A stretch of 55,629 nucleotides of DNA, taken from contig NZ_QFQZ01000024.1 of NCBI RefSeq assembly GCF_003243465.1, positions 1 to 55,629 on the forward strand. Reading direction: 5' to 3'. The notes under the pieces were generated by a model, which was not told where the DNA came from, made no database searches, and saw nothing but the letters and a program-made list of their open reading frames with translations. The position numbers were made by a program, and so were the translations under genes. Each line of letters begins with the position of its first letter. The stretch's first letter is position 1. This stretch comes from Caulobacter segnis (GTDB taxonomy: Bacteria > Pseudomonadota > Alphaproteobacteria > Caulobacterales > Caulobacteraceae). Below, in pieces: positions 1-13,282 of the stretch.

Positions 1-174
1 GGCGGTATTCGGAACAAGGTCGGCGCGCGGCGCGGAGAACATCAAAAATCTCGCTTCAGTTGTCTCGTCGTCGCTTTAGACGCCAACGCACACCCCGACT
101 AGCGCCATGGATCGCAGAAATCAGGCGGCCATAATGTGACTTTGATCACGGCGCGCTTCATTGCGCCGACGCGG
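1..174. other. left edge, no gene assigned
   Basis: No supported gene. Plus-strand reading is open from the edge to stops at about 78 or 102, but the fragments are too short to recognise. On the minus strand an ATG at 42 opens 14 codons running off the edge, without a clear ribosome binding site. Either could be the end or start of a neighbouring gene. Confidence 0.3.
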
Positions 175-1245
175 TCAGGCGGCGACGCTCGCGTCGTTCT
201 GGCCTTGCTGTCGCTGGACGATGCAGCCGTACCAGCCGAGGCCGGCATAGGTCTCGTAGCCGGGCGTCAGGGCGTAGCCGACCGTAACGTCTCCGTTCGC
301 GTAGCTCCCCATCGGACCGCTCGATACGTCCAGGGGAAAGGTCTCCCCCAGGACGCCCTTGCCGTCAGACGACGCCAGGACGCGCCCCTTCTGGTCCAGC
401 AGCATCACCCGGGAGCGTTCGCGCTCCTCCGGCGTCAGGCGCACGCCGTCCACGACAGCCTGGGCCTGCGGACGCCAGTCGAAGTGCACGCCGAGTACGC
501 CGAGCACCTGTCCTTTCGACTGTCCGCCCGCGCGGATGGCGGTGGCGTAGGTGGCTACAGGCGCATCGCCGAGCGGGCCGCAACGCTCGATGTCGCAAGC
601 CACGAAGTCGTCTCCAGAGGCCGTGCGCAAACCGTCCTGGAACCACTTGGCGTCGGCCACCGAGCGGCCGACAACGCCAGGATAGCGGCTCGGCCGACCG
701 TTGGCGACCACGCGCCCCTTGCTGTCGCAGATCCAGAGATCGAGATAGACCGTGTAGGCGTCGAGGATCACGCCCAGGCGCTCGCTGGCGTACCGCCGCG
801 CCGCTGTGTCGTCGCCTTCGGCCAGACAAGCCACCACGGCCGAGTCGGTAGCCCACCAGCGCACGTCGCAGGTCCGCTCGTAGAGATTTCGGTCGACGAT
901 CTCGATGGCGTTGAGCGCCAGGTCAGCCAGTCTTTGCCCACGCATGTGCCCGAGGATCGCCCCGCCGATGGCCGACAGATCGTCGAGATCGGCGCGGACC
1001 TGGCTTTCGAGCGCCGCGGCGACGGCGTCGATCTCCGTGGAGATCTTCTTGAACTCTTCGGCGACGATCGCGAAGCCCTTGCCGGCCTCGCCCGCCCGCG
1101 CCGCGACGATCAGGGCGTTGATTGCAAGCATCTTGGCGGCGCGGTTGACCCTGGCGATCTCGCCAATCTTCTCGCCCGCTACGCTCGAAAGCCGTTCGGA
1201 CAAGTCCAGGATCCGTTCCGGACGAAAACTGGAGTCTTGTTCCAT
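175..1245 (-). CDS. soluble methyl-accepting chemotaxis-like protein with C-terminal Cache-type sensor
   Basis: Predicted signalling protein of 356 aa. Near residues 35-70 it carries the conserved MCP cytoplasmic-tip pattern (LAINALIVAARAGEAGKGFA then VAEEFKK), the segment that contacts CheA/CheW in chemoreceptors. Instead of a long coiled coil and membrane segments, it is followed by a Cache/PAS-like ligand domain (around LWICDSKGRVVANGRPS and the ADAKWFQDGL stretch). No transmembrane helix or signal peptide is seen, so it is probably cytosolic. The ATG at 1245 is chosen over an upstream one at 1266 because GGGAG lies a suitable distance before it. The order, with signalling tip first and sensor last, is unusual. 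The function in chemotaxis is inferred. Confidence 0.75.
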   Translation of the reverse strand: MEQDSSFRPERILDLSERLSSVAGEKIGEIARVNRAAKMLAINALIVAARAGEAGKGFAIVAEEFKKISTEIDAVAAALESQVRADLDDLSAIGGAILGHMRGQRLADLALNAIEIVDRNLYERTCDVRWWATDSAVVACLAEGDDTAARRYASERLGVILDAYTVYLDLWICDSKGRVVANGRPSRYPGVVGRSVADAKWFQDGLRTASGDDFVACDIERCGPLGDAPVATYATAIRAGGQSKGQVLGVLGVHFDWRPQAQAVVDGVRLTPEERERSRVMLLDQKGRVLASSDGKGVLGETFPLDVSSGPMGSYANGDVTVGYALTPGYETYAGLGWYGCIVQRQQGQNDASVAA

Positions 1246-1426
1246 GACTGACGCACTCCCACGCATACGCTTAAGCGAATCACCCCGCTCAAGAAGATGA
1301 CGCGGTCGTCATCGTCACGCGATGGCGTGGAAAGGGCGCGGGCGGTTCCGATCGCCTCAGCGGTGCGAAAACGCCGGAACGCTCCGAAAACGGGCGCCCG
1401 GCGATCGGAAAACAATCGTCTAGGCC

Positions 1427-3888
<2,462 letters not shown>

Positions 3889-3892
<4 letters not shown>

Positions 3893-5052
3893 TCGTCTTC
3901 CAGAGCGGTCAGGCCGGCGTCGCCCACGCGAACGCCTAGAGCCCGACCCTTGAGATGGTCGAACAGCGACTCGTCCGTGCCGGTAAGGAAGGCCTGGAGC
4001 TTGAGCGCCGTGAGTTCGTCGGCCAATGCGGCTCGTCTGGCAAGATCGAGATGCGCGGCGACTTCGTCGAGCAATATTACAGGATTCGGCGCGGATTCCG
4101 CACGCGAAAGTCGCGCGGCCTGGGCCAAAACGAGGTTCAAAATCAGGGCCTTCTGCTCTCCGGTCGAGCATTCCGCCGCCGGACGGTCCTTCTCGACATG
4201 GAAGATCGCCAGATCGCCGCGATGAGGGCCGGTCAAGGCGCGGCCGGCGGCGGCGTCGCGGGTGCGGGCGGCGCTCAGCGCGCTAGCGAGCTTCTCCTCA
4301 ATCAGCGCGAAGGGCGCATCATCCAGCGCCAGCTTTTCCCACTCCCCCGTCAGCGTCAGGCGCGCCTGCGGGAACGGCCGGTCCCCACGCCCATCGATCT
4401 CGGCCTGGAGCGCCTGCAGCGTCCGCGCCCGCGCCTGGGCCAACAGAGCCCCGCTCTCGGCAAGCCGCGCCTCCAACGCGTTGAGCCAGGTGGCGTCCGG
4501 CGGCTCGCCGCGATCGGCGGCCTCGGTCAGGAGGCGCATCCGCTCGCGCTGGGCCTTGTCGTAGGCGTTGGCGTTGGCGGCGTGCGACGGCTCACCGGCG
4601 AAGACGAGCCGGTCGAAAAAACGCCGACGCTCCGACGCCGCCTCAAGGAACAAACGATCTTGGGCGGGCGTCAGCCAGATTGGCCGGACATGGTCGGCCA
4701 GACGCCCCGGCGACACGGTCTCGCCGTCGAGGCGCACGGTTCGCCGACTGGCGCCACCCTGCTCGACGCCCGTGCCGATCCGCGCGGGCTCGTCAGCGCC
4801 GCTCTCGACCTCGGCGGCCACGGCCCAAGGCCGACCGATCGCCTCGCCCGGCAAGCGCCGGCCAACCTCGCCAAGGCTCGCGCCCCGCAACCCCTTGCCG
4901 GGCGTCAGAAGGCTGATGGCCTCGAGAAGGTTGGTCTTCCCCGCGCCATTGGGCCCGAACAGATAGACGCTGCGCCCGCCGGTCTCGAGCCGGGCGCGGT
5001 CGTACGACCGGAAATCCGTCAGGGTCAGGGAAAGCAGTGCGGCCGACGCCAT
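3889..5052 (-). CDS. recF: DNA replication/repair protein RecF
   Basis: SMC-like ATPase that loads RecA at gapped or stalled replication sites with RecOR. 387 aa, normal for the family. Walker A is GPNGAGKTNLLEAI near residue 33; the ABC signature region and Walker B (VILLDEVAAHLD) are near residue 325. The N-terminal SLTLTDFRSYDRARL is typical of RecF. It overlaps gyrB by 4 nt. In many bacteria recF directly follows dnaN; here a peptidase and a VOC gene lie between them. Confidence 0.97.
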
Positions 5053-5097
5053 GCCGCGTTCTTAAGCGGTGTCGTCGGCCGAGGCTACAGGGGGCGT

Positions 5098-5469
5098 TCA
5101 GCCCAGCTTGTACCCACACAGCTTGTTGCCATCCAGGTCGCGGAAATAGGCGAAATAGGCCTTGGGCATACGGGCTCCAGGCGCGCCCTCGTCCGCGCCG
5201 CCAAGCTCAAGGGCCTTGGCGTGGAAGGCGTCGACCTCCTCGACCGTATCGAACGCAAAGCCGCCCATCATGCCGTTGCCGACGCAGGCGGGATTGCCGT
5301 CATACGGGCCCAGAACCCCGAACATGCAACCGTCGCCCCGATAGAGGCGACCGCCGGAGGGGTGATCGAAAAGCGGCTTGAACCCGATCGATCCGAGCAG
5401 AGCGTCGTAGAACGCCTTCGCCTTTTCAAGGTCGTTGGAGCCGACCGTCACGTAGTTCACCTTGGCCAT
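5098..5469 (-). CDS. VOC (glyoxalase/bleomycin-resistance fold) family protein
   Basis: Small 123-aa single-domain protein of the vicinal oxygen chelate superfamily. The pattern VNYVTVGSNDLEKAKAFYDALL at the N-terminus and YFAYFRDLDGNKLCGY at the C-terminus are the paired beta-alpha-beta-beta-beta halves of the fold. The substrate cannot be told; such proteins are often lyases or binding proteins. ATG 5469 is preferred to a GTG at 5475 because the GGGAGG ribosome site (5475-5480) would overlap the GTG and sits 5 nt before the ATG. It lies between recF and the S9 peptidase, all on the minus strand. Confidence 0.85.
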   Translation of the reverse strand: MAKVNYVTVGSNDLEKAKAFYDALLGSIGFKPLFDHPSGGRLYRGDGCMFGVLGPYDGNPACVGNGMMGGFAFDTVEEVDAFHAKALELGGADEGAPGARMPKAYFAYFRDLDGNKLCGYKLG

Positions 5470-5550
5470 CGCCACCTCCCGTTTTTATACGCAACGGACC
5501 TTAGCGCGACTTTCGCTGGTGGCAACGACTAGAACGCTAGCGACGAGGCT

Positions 5551-7485
<1,935 letters not shown>

Positions 7486-7503
7486 ACGGACCCCCAAACA
7501 GCG

Positions 7504-7528
7504 GAACGGGCGCCCAAAGCGCCCGTTC
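7504..7528 (-). terminator. hairpin after dnaN
   Basis: Perfect 10-bp inverted repeat (GAACGGGCGC / GCGCCCGTTC) with a 5-nt loop, between the dnaN stop and the peptidase start. There is no U-tract, so it may be a weak or Rho-assisted terminator, or an mRNA-stabilising structure. Confidence 0.45.
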
Positions 7529-7550
7529 GTCATCACTCGAAAATCGCGGA

Positions 7551-8669
7551 TTAGACCCGCAGCGGCATCAGGACGTACTTGACGCCGGGGTCGACCGGGT
7601 CGACCACCAGGGTCGGGCTGGCCGGGTCGGCGAAGCGGAACTCGGCCTGCGGGCCGGCGATCTGGCCGCAGACGTCGAGCAGGTAGCGGGCGTTGAAGCC
7701 GATCTCGAAGGGCTCGCCGTCGTAGTCGACCTCGACCTCTTCGACGGCTTGGCCGGCTTCCATGTTGCGGACGGTCAGGGTGATGCGCCCCGGCTCGACC
7801 GCCAGCTTCACCGAGCGGCTCTTCTCGGCCGAGATCGTGGCCACGCGATCGACGGCCTTGGCGAACAGGTCGTTGTCGAGCGTCAGGATCTTGGCGTTGT
7901 CGCGCGGGATCACGCGCATGTAGTCGGGGAAGGCGCCGTCGATCACCTTGGAGGTCAGGGCGGCGGCCCCGAACTCGAAGCGGACCTTCTGCGGCGAGAC
8001 CTGCAAATCAACCGTCTCGCCGGCCGATTCCATCAGGCGGCGGGCCTCGGCGATGGTCTTGCGCGGCACGATCACGCCCGGCAGGCCAACCGCGCCCTCC
8101 GGCGCCGGCATTTCGGCCAGCGCCAGGCGGTGGCCGTCGGTGGCCACGGCGCGCAGCTTGGTCTCGCCGCCGTCATTGACGGTGTGGAGATAAAGACCGT
8201 TCAGGTAGTAGCGGGTCTCTTCGGTCGAGATCGCGAAACGCGTCTTGTCGATCAGGCGGATCAATTCGTTGGTGTCGACGGCGATGCGGCTCGACAGGCC
8301 GTCGCTGCTCATCACCGGGAAGTCGCCGGCCGGCAGCACCGGCAGGTTGAAGCGCGAGCGGCCGGCCTGGATGACCAGGCGCGGATCATCGCCGCTGAAG
8401 CTCAACGACACGTCGGCGCCGTCGGGCAGCTTGCGGACGATCTCGTACAGGGTGTGGGCCGGCGCCGTGATCTGGCCGGGCACGTCGATCTGGGCCAGGC
8501 CCTCGTCGATGATCTCCATGTCCAGGTCGGTCGCCGAGAACGACAGCTGGTCACGTTCGGCGGACAACAGGATATTCGACAGGATCGGGATGGTGTTGCG
8601 CCGCTCCACGACGCTCTGCACATGCCCCAGCGCCTTAAGGAGCGCCGCCCGTTCGATGGTAAGCTTCAT
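7551..8669 (-). CDS. dnaN: DNA polymerase III beta subunit (sliding clamp)
   Basis: Ring-shaped processivity factor that tethers Pol III to DNA; 372 aa in three clamp domains. It opens with MKLTIERAALLKALGHVQSVVERRNTIPILSNIL and ends YVLMPLRV, the C-terminal MPxR-type motif that forms part of the partner-binding pocket. Length and ends match the family. It is not next to dnaA here; on the minus strand it follows grpE after a hairpin, so it is probably transcribed separately from the heat-shock pair. Confidence 0.98.
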   Translation of the reverse strand: MKLTIERAALLKALGHVQSVVERRNTIPILSNILLSAERDQLSFSATDLDMEIIDEGLAQIDVPGQITAPAHTLYEIVRKLPDGADVSLSFSGDDPRLVIQAGRSRFNLPVLPAGDFPVMSSDGLSSRIAVDTNELIRLIDKTRFAISTEETRYYLNGLYLHTVNDGGETKLRAVATDGHRLALAEMPAPEGAVGLPGVIVPRKTIAEARRLMESAGETVDLQVSPQKVRFEFGAAALTSKVIDGAFPDYMRVIPRDNAKILTLDNDLFAKAVDRVATISAEKSRSVKLAVEPGRITLTVRNMEAGQAVEEVEVDYDGEPFEIGFNARYLLDVCGQIAGPQAEFRFADPASPTLVVDPVDPGVKYVLMPLRV

Positions 8670-8767
8670 AGTGCGGTCCAGATCGTACGGGCGTCCGATT
8701 TCAGAATCGCCCGCTACCCCCGTGGTGAATGGACCGCCGACATTATCGCAAAGCGCGAAGGGGGAAA

Positions 8768-8796
8768 GGGGGCGCGCCCGTCATTTGCGCGCCCCC
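8768..8796 (-). terminator. terminator after grpE
   Basis: 10-bp perfect stem (GGGGGCGCGC / GCGCGCCCCC) with a 9-nt loop, 20 nt past the grpE stop. On the minus strand the stem is followed by TTTCCCCC, a short U-run. It separates the hrcA-grpE operon from dnaN. Confidence 0.6.
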
Positions 8797-8816
8797 GAAG
8801 GCAAAATTCGACGGGC

Positions 8817-9440
8817 TCAGGCCTTGGTGTCGAACGAGCCGCCCGAACCGTCGGCGTCGGCCGCCGCGTCGGCGTAGGGGTTGGCGGCGGCGGAGGCCTC
8901 GGAGGCCGCCGGGCCGGTCGAACCCTTGGCGGCCACCGCCACCATGGCCGGGCGGACCAGGCGGCCCATCAGCTCGTAGCCCGCCTGCAGAACCGCCACG
9001 ACGCCGCCCGCGGCGACTTCGTCCGAAGGCTGCTCCATCATCGCCTGATGGAGGTGCGGATCGAACTTCTCGCCCTTGGCCGGGTCGATCTTCTTCAAGC
9101 CGTTGCGCTCGAAGGCGGTCAGCAGCTCCTTCTCGGTCATTTCGACGCCGATAACGAAGTTCTTCACCACCGGATCGGCCGAATCGCGCGGGCTGTGGGC
9201 GGTGGCGCGGGCCAGGTTGTCGGCGGCGCCCAGCAGGTCGCGCGCGAACTTCTGGATCGCATAGGCGCGCGCGTCGTTCATCTCGCGCTCCGCGCGGCGC
9301 TTGGTGTTCTCGGCCTCGGCGGCGTAGCGAAGCGCCTGCTCCTTGAGGGCGGCGACCTCGGCCTTCAGGGCCTCGACCTCTTGGGCGAGGTCTTCGGTCT
9401 CGAACATCGTGTCTTCAGCCGGCGTTTGGTCGTCGGTCAT
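8817..9440 (-). CDS. grpE: nucleotide exchange factor GrpE
   Basis: Releases ADP from DnaK in the Hsp70 cycle. 207 aa. A long N-terminal coiled coil (EDLAQEVEALKAEVAALKEQ) leads into the conserved RAEREMNDARAYAIQKFARDLL segment and the C-terminal beta-wing (GEKFDPHLHQAMMEQPSDE). The C-terminal tail is Ala/Gly-rich. It begins 12 nt after hrcA on the same strand, and the two form an operon, an arrangement seen in Caulobacter. Confidence 0.97.
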   Translation of the reverse strand: MTDDQTPAEDTMFETEDLAQEVEALKAEVAALKEQALRYAAEAENTKRRAEREMNDARAYAIQKFARDLLGAADNLARATAHSPRDSADPVVKNFVIGVEMTEKELLTAFERNGLKKIDPAKGEKFDPHLHQAMMEQPSDEVAAGGVVAVLQAGYELMGRLVRPAMVAVAAKGSTGPAASEASAAANPYADAAADADGSGGSFDTKA

Positions 9441-9452
9441 CTCTTAAGGTCC

Positions 9453-10529
9453 TTATCCATCCATCATGCGCCCGAGCACCCGGGCGGTGTAGTCCACCAA
9501 CGGGATGACACGGGCGTAGTTCAAGCGGGCGGGACCGATCACGCCGATCGCGCCCAGCACCTTCTGTCGGCCAGTCATATAGGGCGCCGCGATCACGGAG
9601 GAACCCGAAAGCGAAAAGAGCCGAGTCTCGGCCCCGATATAGATGCGCACGCCCTCGGCGTCGCGGACGTCGTCGAGCAGGCCGATCAGCTGTCCTTTTT
9701 GCTCGAGATCGTCGAACAGCTGGCGCACCCGGTCGATGTCCTCGCGAGCCCTTGCGTCGGCCAGCAGGTTGGCTTGCCCACGGACGATCAGAGAGCGGGC
9801 GTCGCCCTCGCCGCCGCTCCAAGCCGCGAGGCCCTCCTCGACCAGACGAGCGGCGGTCTCGTCCAGCTGGCGGCGCGCAGTGTCCAACTCAGCGCCCATT
9901 TCGACCCGCGCCTCGCTGAGGGTGCGACCGCGCAGGCGAGCATTGAGGAAATTGCTGGCTTCCTGCAGAGCCGAAGGCGTCACGCCGGGCGCTTGCCGCA
10001 TCAGGCGGTTTTCGACTTGGCCATCCTCGAACACCATGACCGCCAGAACCTGGCCGCCGCCCAGCGGCACGAACTCGACGTGCTTGACCCCGCCCTCGCG
10101 GACCGGCGTGACGACGATGCCCGCGCCGCCCGCCAGCCCCGAGAGCACCGCCGAAGCCTCGGCCAGGGCCTCCTCGAACGAGCGCCCCTTGACCGCTAGC
10201 CGCGCCTCGATCGCCCGCTTCTCGGCCTCGGCGATGTCGCCCACCTCCAGGAAGCCATCGACGAACATTCGCAGGCCGGCGTGGGTCGGCATCCGCCCCG
10301 CGCTGGTGTGGGGCGCGTCCAGCAGCCCGAGCTGCGCGAGATCCTGCATGGTGTTTCGGATCGAGGCGGGCGACAGCGCCACGCCGCCCTTGGAGATCGT
10401 CCGCGAACCCACGGGCTCGCCGGTCTCGAGATACGACTCCACGACCCGCCGGAAAATGTCGCGAGCGCGGGCGTCCAGCTCGGTAAGCCCCGGCGCGCGG
10501 ACGATCGGCCCTGGGAACAGCTGCGTCAT
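9453..10529 (-). CDS. hrcA: heat-inducible transcription repressor HrcA
   Basis: Winged-helix repressor that binds CIRCE elements upstream of groESL in many bacteria and requires GroEL for activity. 358 aa. The N-terminal winged helix is recognisable (RDIFRRVVESYLETGEPVGS, then SPASIRNTMQDLAQLGLLD and the HTSAGRMPTHAGLRMFVDGF segment); a GAF-like dimerisation domain follows. No CIRCE inverted repeat (TTAGCACTC-N9-GAGTGCTAA) is present in the upstream 137 nt, so the operon is probably not autoregulated by CIRCE. Confidence 0.97.
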   Translation of the reverse strand: MTQLFPGPIVRAPGLTELDARARDIFRRVVESYLETGEPVGSRTISKGGVALSPASIRNTMQDLAQLGLLDAPHTSAGRMPTHAGLRMFVDGFLEVGDIAEAEKRAIEARLAVKGRSFEEALAEASAVLSGLAGGAGIVVTPVREGGVKHVEFVPLGGGQVLAVMVFEDGQVENRLMRQAPGVTPSALQEASNFLNARLRGRTLSEARVEMGAELDTARRQLDETAARLVEEGLAAWSGGEGDARSLIVRGQANLLADARAREDIDRVRQLFDDLEQKGQLIGLLDDVRDAEGVRIYIGAETRLFSLSGSSVIAAPYMTGRQKVLGAIGVIGPARLNYARVIPLVDYTARVLGRMMDG

Positions 10530-10602
10530 GGCGTCATCCCGAGCCTGCCCTCTTGAGTCGTGTCGTTTGAGACCCGGTCAGCGAACAAAAGAAGTCGGCC
10601 CC

Positions 10603-10609
10603 TTTCAAG
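10603..10609 (-). promoter_or_regulatory. candidate heat-shock (sigma32) -35 element upstream of hrcA-grpE
   Basis: CTTGAAA reads on the minus strand 73-80 nt before the hrcA ATG, matching the -35 half of the sigma32 consensus. No convincing -10 (CCCCATnT) follows at the expected spacing, so this is only a candidate. Confidence 0.3.
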
Positions 10610-10666
10610 TTCCGCCAGCAATAGGATAAGCGGCCCCATCAACCTATTCAAACCCCGGAGTTTCCC

Positions 10667-11383
10667 ATGCGTCCGTCCGAACGCGCCCCCGACCAGATGC
10701 GCGCCGTCACGCTGGAAACCGGCGTCAACCGCTACGCCGAAGGCTCGTGCCTGATTTCGTTCGGCCACACCAAGGTGCTGGTCACCGCCACGGTCGAGGA
10801 GAATCTTCCGGGCTGGCTGCGCAACAAGGGCCAGGGCTGGGTCACCGCCGAGTACGGCATGCTGCCGCGGGCCACCCACAGCCGCGGCCGCCGGGAAGCC
10901 GCCGCCGGGAAGCAGAGCGGCCGCACCCAGGAAATCCAGCGCCTGATCGGCCGCTCGCTGCGCGCCGTGGTCGACTTGAAAGCCCTGGGCGAGCGCCAGA
11001 TCACCCTGGACTGCGACGTCGTCCAGGCCGACGGCGGCACCCGCACCGCCGCTATCACCGGCGCCTGGGTCGCTCTGCGGCTGGCGACGAAGTATCTGCT
11101 GGACGAGGGCGTGCTGAAGACCGATCCGATCCTCGGCCAGGTCGCCGCCGTCTCGTGCGGCGTCTTCAAGGACACTCCGGTGCTGGACCTCGACTACGAG
11201 GAAGACTCCAGCGCCGAGGCTGACAGCAATTTCGTGCTGACCAACGCGGGCGACATCGTCGAAATCCAGGCGACCGGCGAAAAGCGTGGCTTCACGCGCG
11301 CCGAGTTCGAAGCGCTCTACGGCCTGGCGGAAAAGGGCATCGGCGAACTGTTCGCTCTGCAGCGCTCGGTCATCGGCGGTTAG
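10667..11383 (+). CDS. rph: ribonuclease PH
   Basis: Phosphorolytic 3'-5' exoribonuclease that trims tRNA precursors. 238 aa, normal length. It opens MRPSERAPDQMRAVTLETGVNRYAEGS, with the phosphate/RNA-binding GRTQEIQRLIGRSLRAVVDL and the conserved DCDVVQADGGTRTAAITGA segment. It is divergent from hrcA with 137 nt between. The C-terminus has the RGFTRAEFEALYGLAEKGI helix. Confidence 0.98.
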   Translation: MRPSERAPDQMRAVTLETGVNRYAEGSCLISFGHTKVLVTATVEENLPGWLRNKGQGWVTAEYGMLPRATHSRGRREAAAGKQSGRTQEIQRLIGRSLRAVVDLKALGERQITLDCDVVQADGGTRTAAITGAWVALRLATKYLLDEGVLKTDPILGQVAAVSCGVFKDTPVLDLDYEEDSSAEADSNFVLTNAGDIVEIQATGEKRGFTRAEFEALYGLAEKGIGELFALQRSVIGG

Positions 11384-11444
11384 GCCCCTTGTCCGGGAAG
11401 GCGCCAGGACCCAGATTCGAACCCTGAAAGATCAGGAGTTCTGT

Positions 11445-12422
11445 GTGCCTACCCCGTTCGAAGGTTACGAAGTCGAAGCGCGCCTGCGTCCGTCGGCCGA
11501 GGCCTACCGGTTCGACCTCGACCACGTCCTGGCCAGCGTGGTGGCCCTGGAGGCGAAGGTCCCGGCCGACGCCTACACCGCCGCGATCCTGGGAACCGAG
11601 CGCGTCGGCAACGGCGTGGTTATCGGCCCCTCGGGCCTGGTGTTGACCATGGCCTACCTGATAACCGAGGCGGAAGACGTCGTGCTCACCCGCAACGACG
11701 GTCGCCGCATTCCAGCGCATGTGCTGGGCCTGGACGCCCGCTCGGGCCTAGGCTTGGTGCAGGCGCTGGAGCCTCTGGACTTGCCGGTCATCACCTTGGG
11801 CAGCGCCAAGGACCTGGAGGCCGGCGCGCCGGTGATCGCCGCCGGCGCGGGCGGACGCGCCCACGCCTTGGCCAGCAAGGTCCTGGCCCGCATCCCCTTC
11901 GCCGGCTACTGGGAATATCTGCTGGACGAGGCGATCATCACCGCGCCCGCCCACCCGCACTGGAGCGGCGCGGCCCTGATCGGACCCAAGGGCGATCTGG
12001 TGGGCCTTGGCTCGCTGACCCTGGAGGGCCGCGACCAGACCGGCGAGACCCGGCCGCTGAACATGTTCGTGCCCGCCGAACTGCTGCCGCCCATCCTGGA
12101 CGACATGGCGCGCGGACGCTCGCCGCACCCGCCGCGCCCGTGGCTGGGGATCTTCGCCCAGGAAATGGAGAACCATGTTGTGGTCGTGGGGATCTCGCCC
12201 AAGGGTCCGGCCGCGCGCGCCGAGATCAAGCCCGGCGACCTGATCCTTGCCGTCGACGGCAAGCCGGTCTCGGACCTCGCCGAGTTCTACACGGCCCTCT
12301 GGAGCTTGGGCGAGGCGGGCGTCACGGCGCCCTTGAAGATCCTGCGCGAGGGTGACGCCTTCGAAGTCGAGGTGCGCTCCATGGACCGCAACAGCCTGCT
12401 CAAGAAGCGCCGCCTCAACTAA
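11445..12422 (+). CDS. HtrA-like protein with degenerate trypsin domain plus PDZ domain
   Basis: 325 aa with the DegP/HtrA architecture: a chymotrypsin-fold domain followed by a C-terminal PDZ domain (PRPWLGIFAQEMENHVVV...KPGDLILAVDGKPVSDLAEF). The catalytic residues are mostly lost. The usual His segment (TNxHVV) reads TMAYLITEA, the Asp segment (DxxxDLALL) reads DARSGLGLVQ, and the GNSGGPL loop reads HWSGAALIG. No signal peptide or membrane helix is seen. The GTG at 11445 is chosen for its AGGAG 6 nt upstream; an earlier frame start lies inside rph. It is probably a non-proteolytic binding protein or scaffold. It begins 61 nt after rph and overlaps the next convergent gene by 4 nt. Confidence 0.85.
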   Translation: MPTPFEGYEVEARLRPSAEAYRFDLDHVLASVVALEAKVPADAYTAAILGTERVGNGVVIGPSGLVLTMAYLITEAEDVVLTRNDGRRIPAHVLGLDARSGLGLVQALEPLDLPVITLGSAKDLEAGAPVIAAGAGGRAHALASKVLARIPFAGYWEYLLDEAIITAPAHPHWSGAALIGPKGDLVGLGSLTLEGRDQTGETRPLNMFVPAELLPPILDDMARGRSPHPPRPWLGIFAQEMENHVVVVGISPKGPAARAEIKPGDLILAVDGKPVSDLAEFYTALWSLGEAGVTAPLKILREGDAFEVEVRSMDRNSLLKKRRLN

Positions 12423-12649
12423 TCTTCCTCATAGCCGCCGGGCGGGCCGCTCTCGAAGGTCAGGATGTCGCCCGGCTGGCATTGCAACTCGCGACACAGG
12501 GCGTCGAGGGTCGAGAAGCGCACCGCCCGCGCCTTGCCGGTTTTCAGGATGGAGAGGTTGGCGATCGTTACGCCGACACGATCGGAAAGCTCCGTCAGCG
12601 ACATGCGACGGTCCAGCAGCACGCGGTCGAGGTTCACGCGAACGGGCAT
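12419..12649 (-). CDS. small XRE/Cro-type transcriptional regulator
   Basis: 76-aa protein that is almost entirely one helix-turn-helix: DRVLLDRRMSLTELSDRVGVTIANLSILKTGKARAVRFSTLDALCRELQCQPGDIL. This YozG-like form typically occurs next to a DUF2975 membrane protein, as here (17 nt downstream of it). It probably controls its own operon; a TATCG-N5-CGATA palindrome upstream of the cluster is a candidate site. The stop overlaps the convergent HtrA-like gene. Confidence 0.9.
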   Translation of the reverse strand: MPVRVNLDRVLLDRRMSLTELSDRVGVTIANLSILKTGKARAVRFSTLDALCRELQCQPGDILTFESGPPGGYEED

Positions 12650-12666
12650 CGAAAGCTTGCTCCGGA

Positions 12667-13200
12667 TCAGATCGTCAGTTCGGCGTCACGGCGAAGGCGC
12701 GCGCCCTCACGGAACACCTCGGCCAGCACGAACACGACAAGGACCGAGAACCAGGCGGTCAGGGTAAAGCTGTCGTTGATGACCTTGGTCTTGGGGGCCA
12801 GCCAGCGGGCCATGCCCGAGAACACGTAGCGGCCGACCTCCAGGCCCGCGAGCACCAGGCCGATCAGACGCAGGCGCACGACATTGTCGGGATGGAAGGG
12901 GTCGCCGGCGGTCAGGGTCGCGAAGATCTTGCGCAGGCGCTCGACGATCACCATCCAGCCGCCCAGAAGCAGCGCCCAGGCGGCTAGGGCGCCCGCGAAC
13001 AGCGGGCCGTCGCGGCTGACAGCCTCGACCGCATCGCTGATCGGCAGCATCGAGGCCAGCAGTTCAGGATTGAAGCTGAACAACAGCGCGACCAGCGTGA
13101 ACAGCGACAGAAGACTCACGAAGATCCAAAGCCCGACGTAGATGACGTCCAGGATGATCTTCAGGAAACTCGAAACGGAGCCTGGCCCCAAGGCGCGCAT
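12667..13200 (-). CDS. DUF2975 family integral membrane protein
   Basis: 177 aa with about four predicted membrane helices: near residues 13-43, 67-87, 110-128 and 145-165. The segment RLRKIFATLTAGDPFHPDNVVRLRLIGLVL is the DUF2975 signature. The function is unknown. It is followed by the XRE regulator gene and preceded by a 38-codon membrane ORF, suggesting a three-gene unit. Confidence 0.85.
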   Translation of the reverse strand: MRALGPGSVSSFLKIILDVIYVGLWIFVSLLSLFTLVALLFSFNPELLASMLPISDAVEAVSRDGPLFAGALAAWALLLGGWMVIVERLRKIFATLTAGDPFHPDNVVRLRLIGLVLAGLEVGRYVFSGMARWLAPKTKVINDSFTLTAWFSVLVVFVLAEVFREGARLRRDAELTI

Positions 13201-13282
13201 GGCTGCTCCCCGACAGCGACGCTGAACAGAACGCCCCGCGTCGCGGGAAACGTCAACGGCGAGACTCCCGCCGGACTGGCCC

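Noticed and set aside
10530..10666. CIRCE element in front of hrcA
   Set aside because: No TTAGCACTC/GAGTGCTAA inverted repeat was found in the gap.
11401..11440. GATTCGAACC, which resembles a reverse-strand tRNA T-loop
   Set aside because: The flanking bases do not form a T-stem, and no acceptor or anticodon arm fits in the 61-nt gap.
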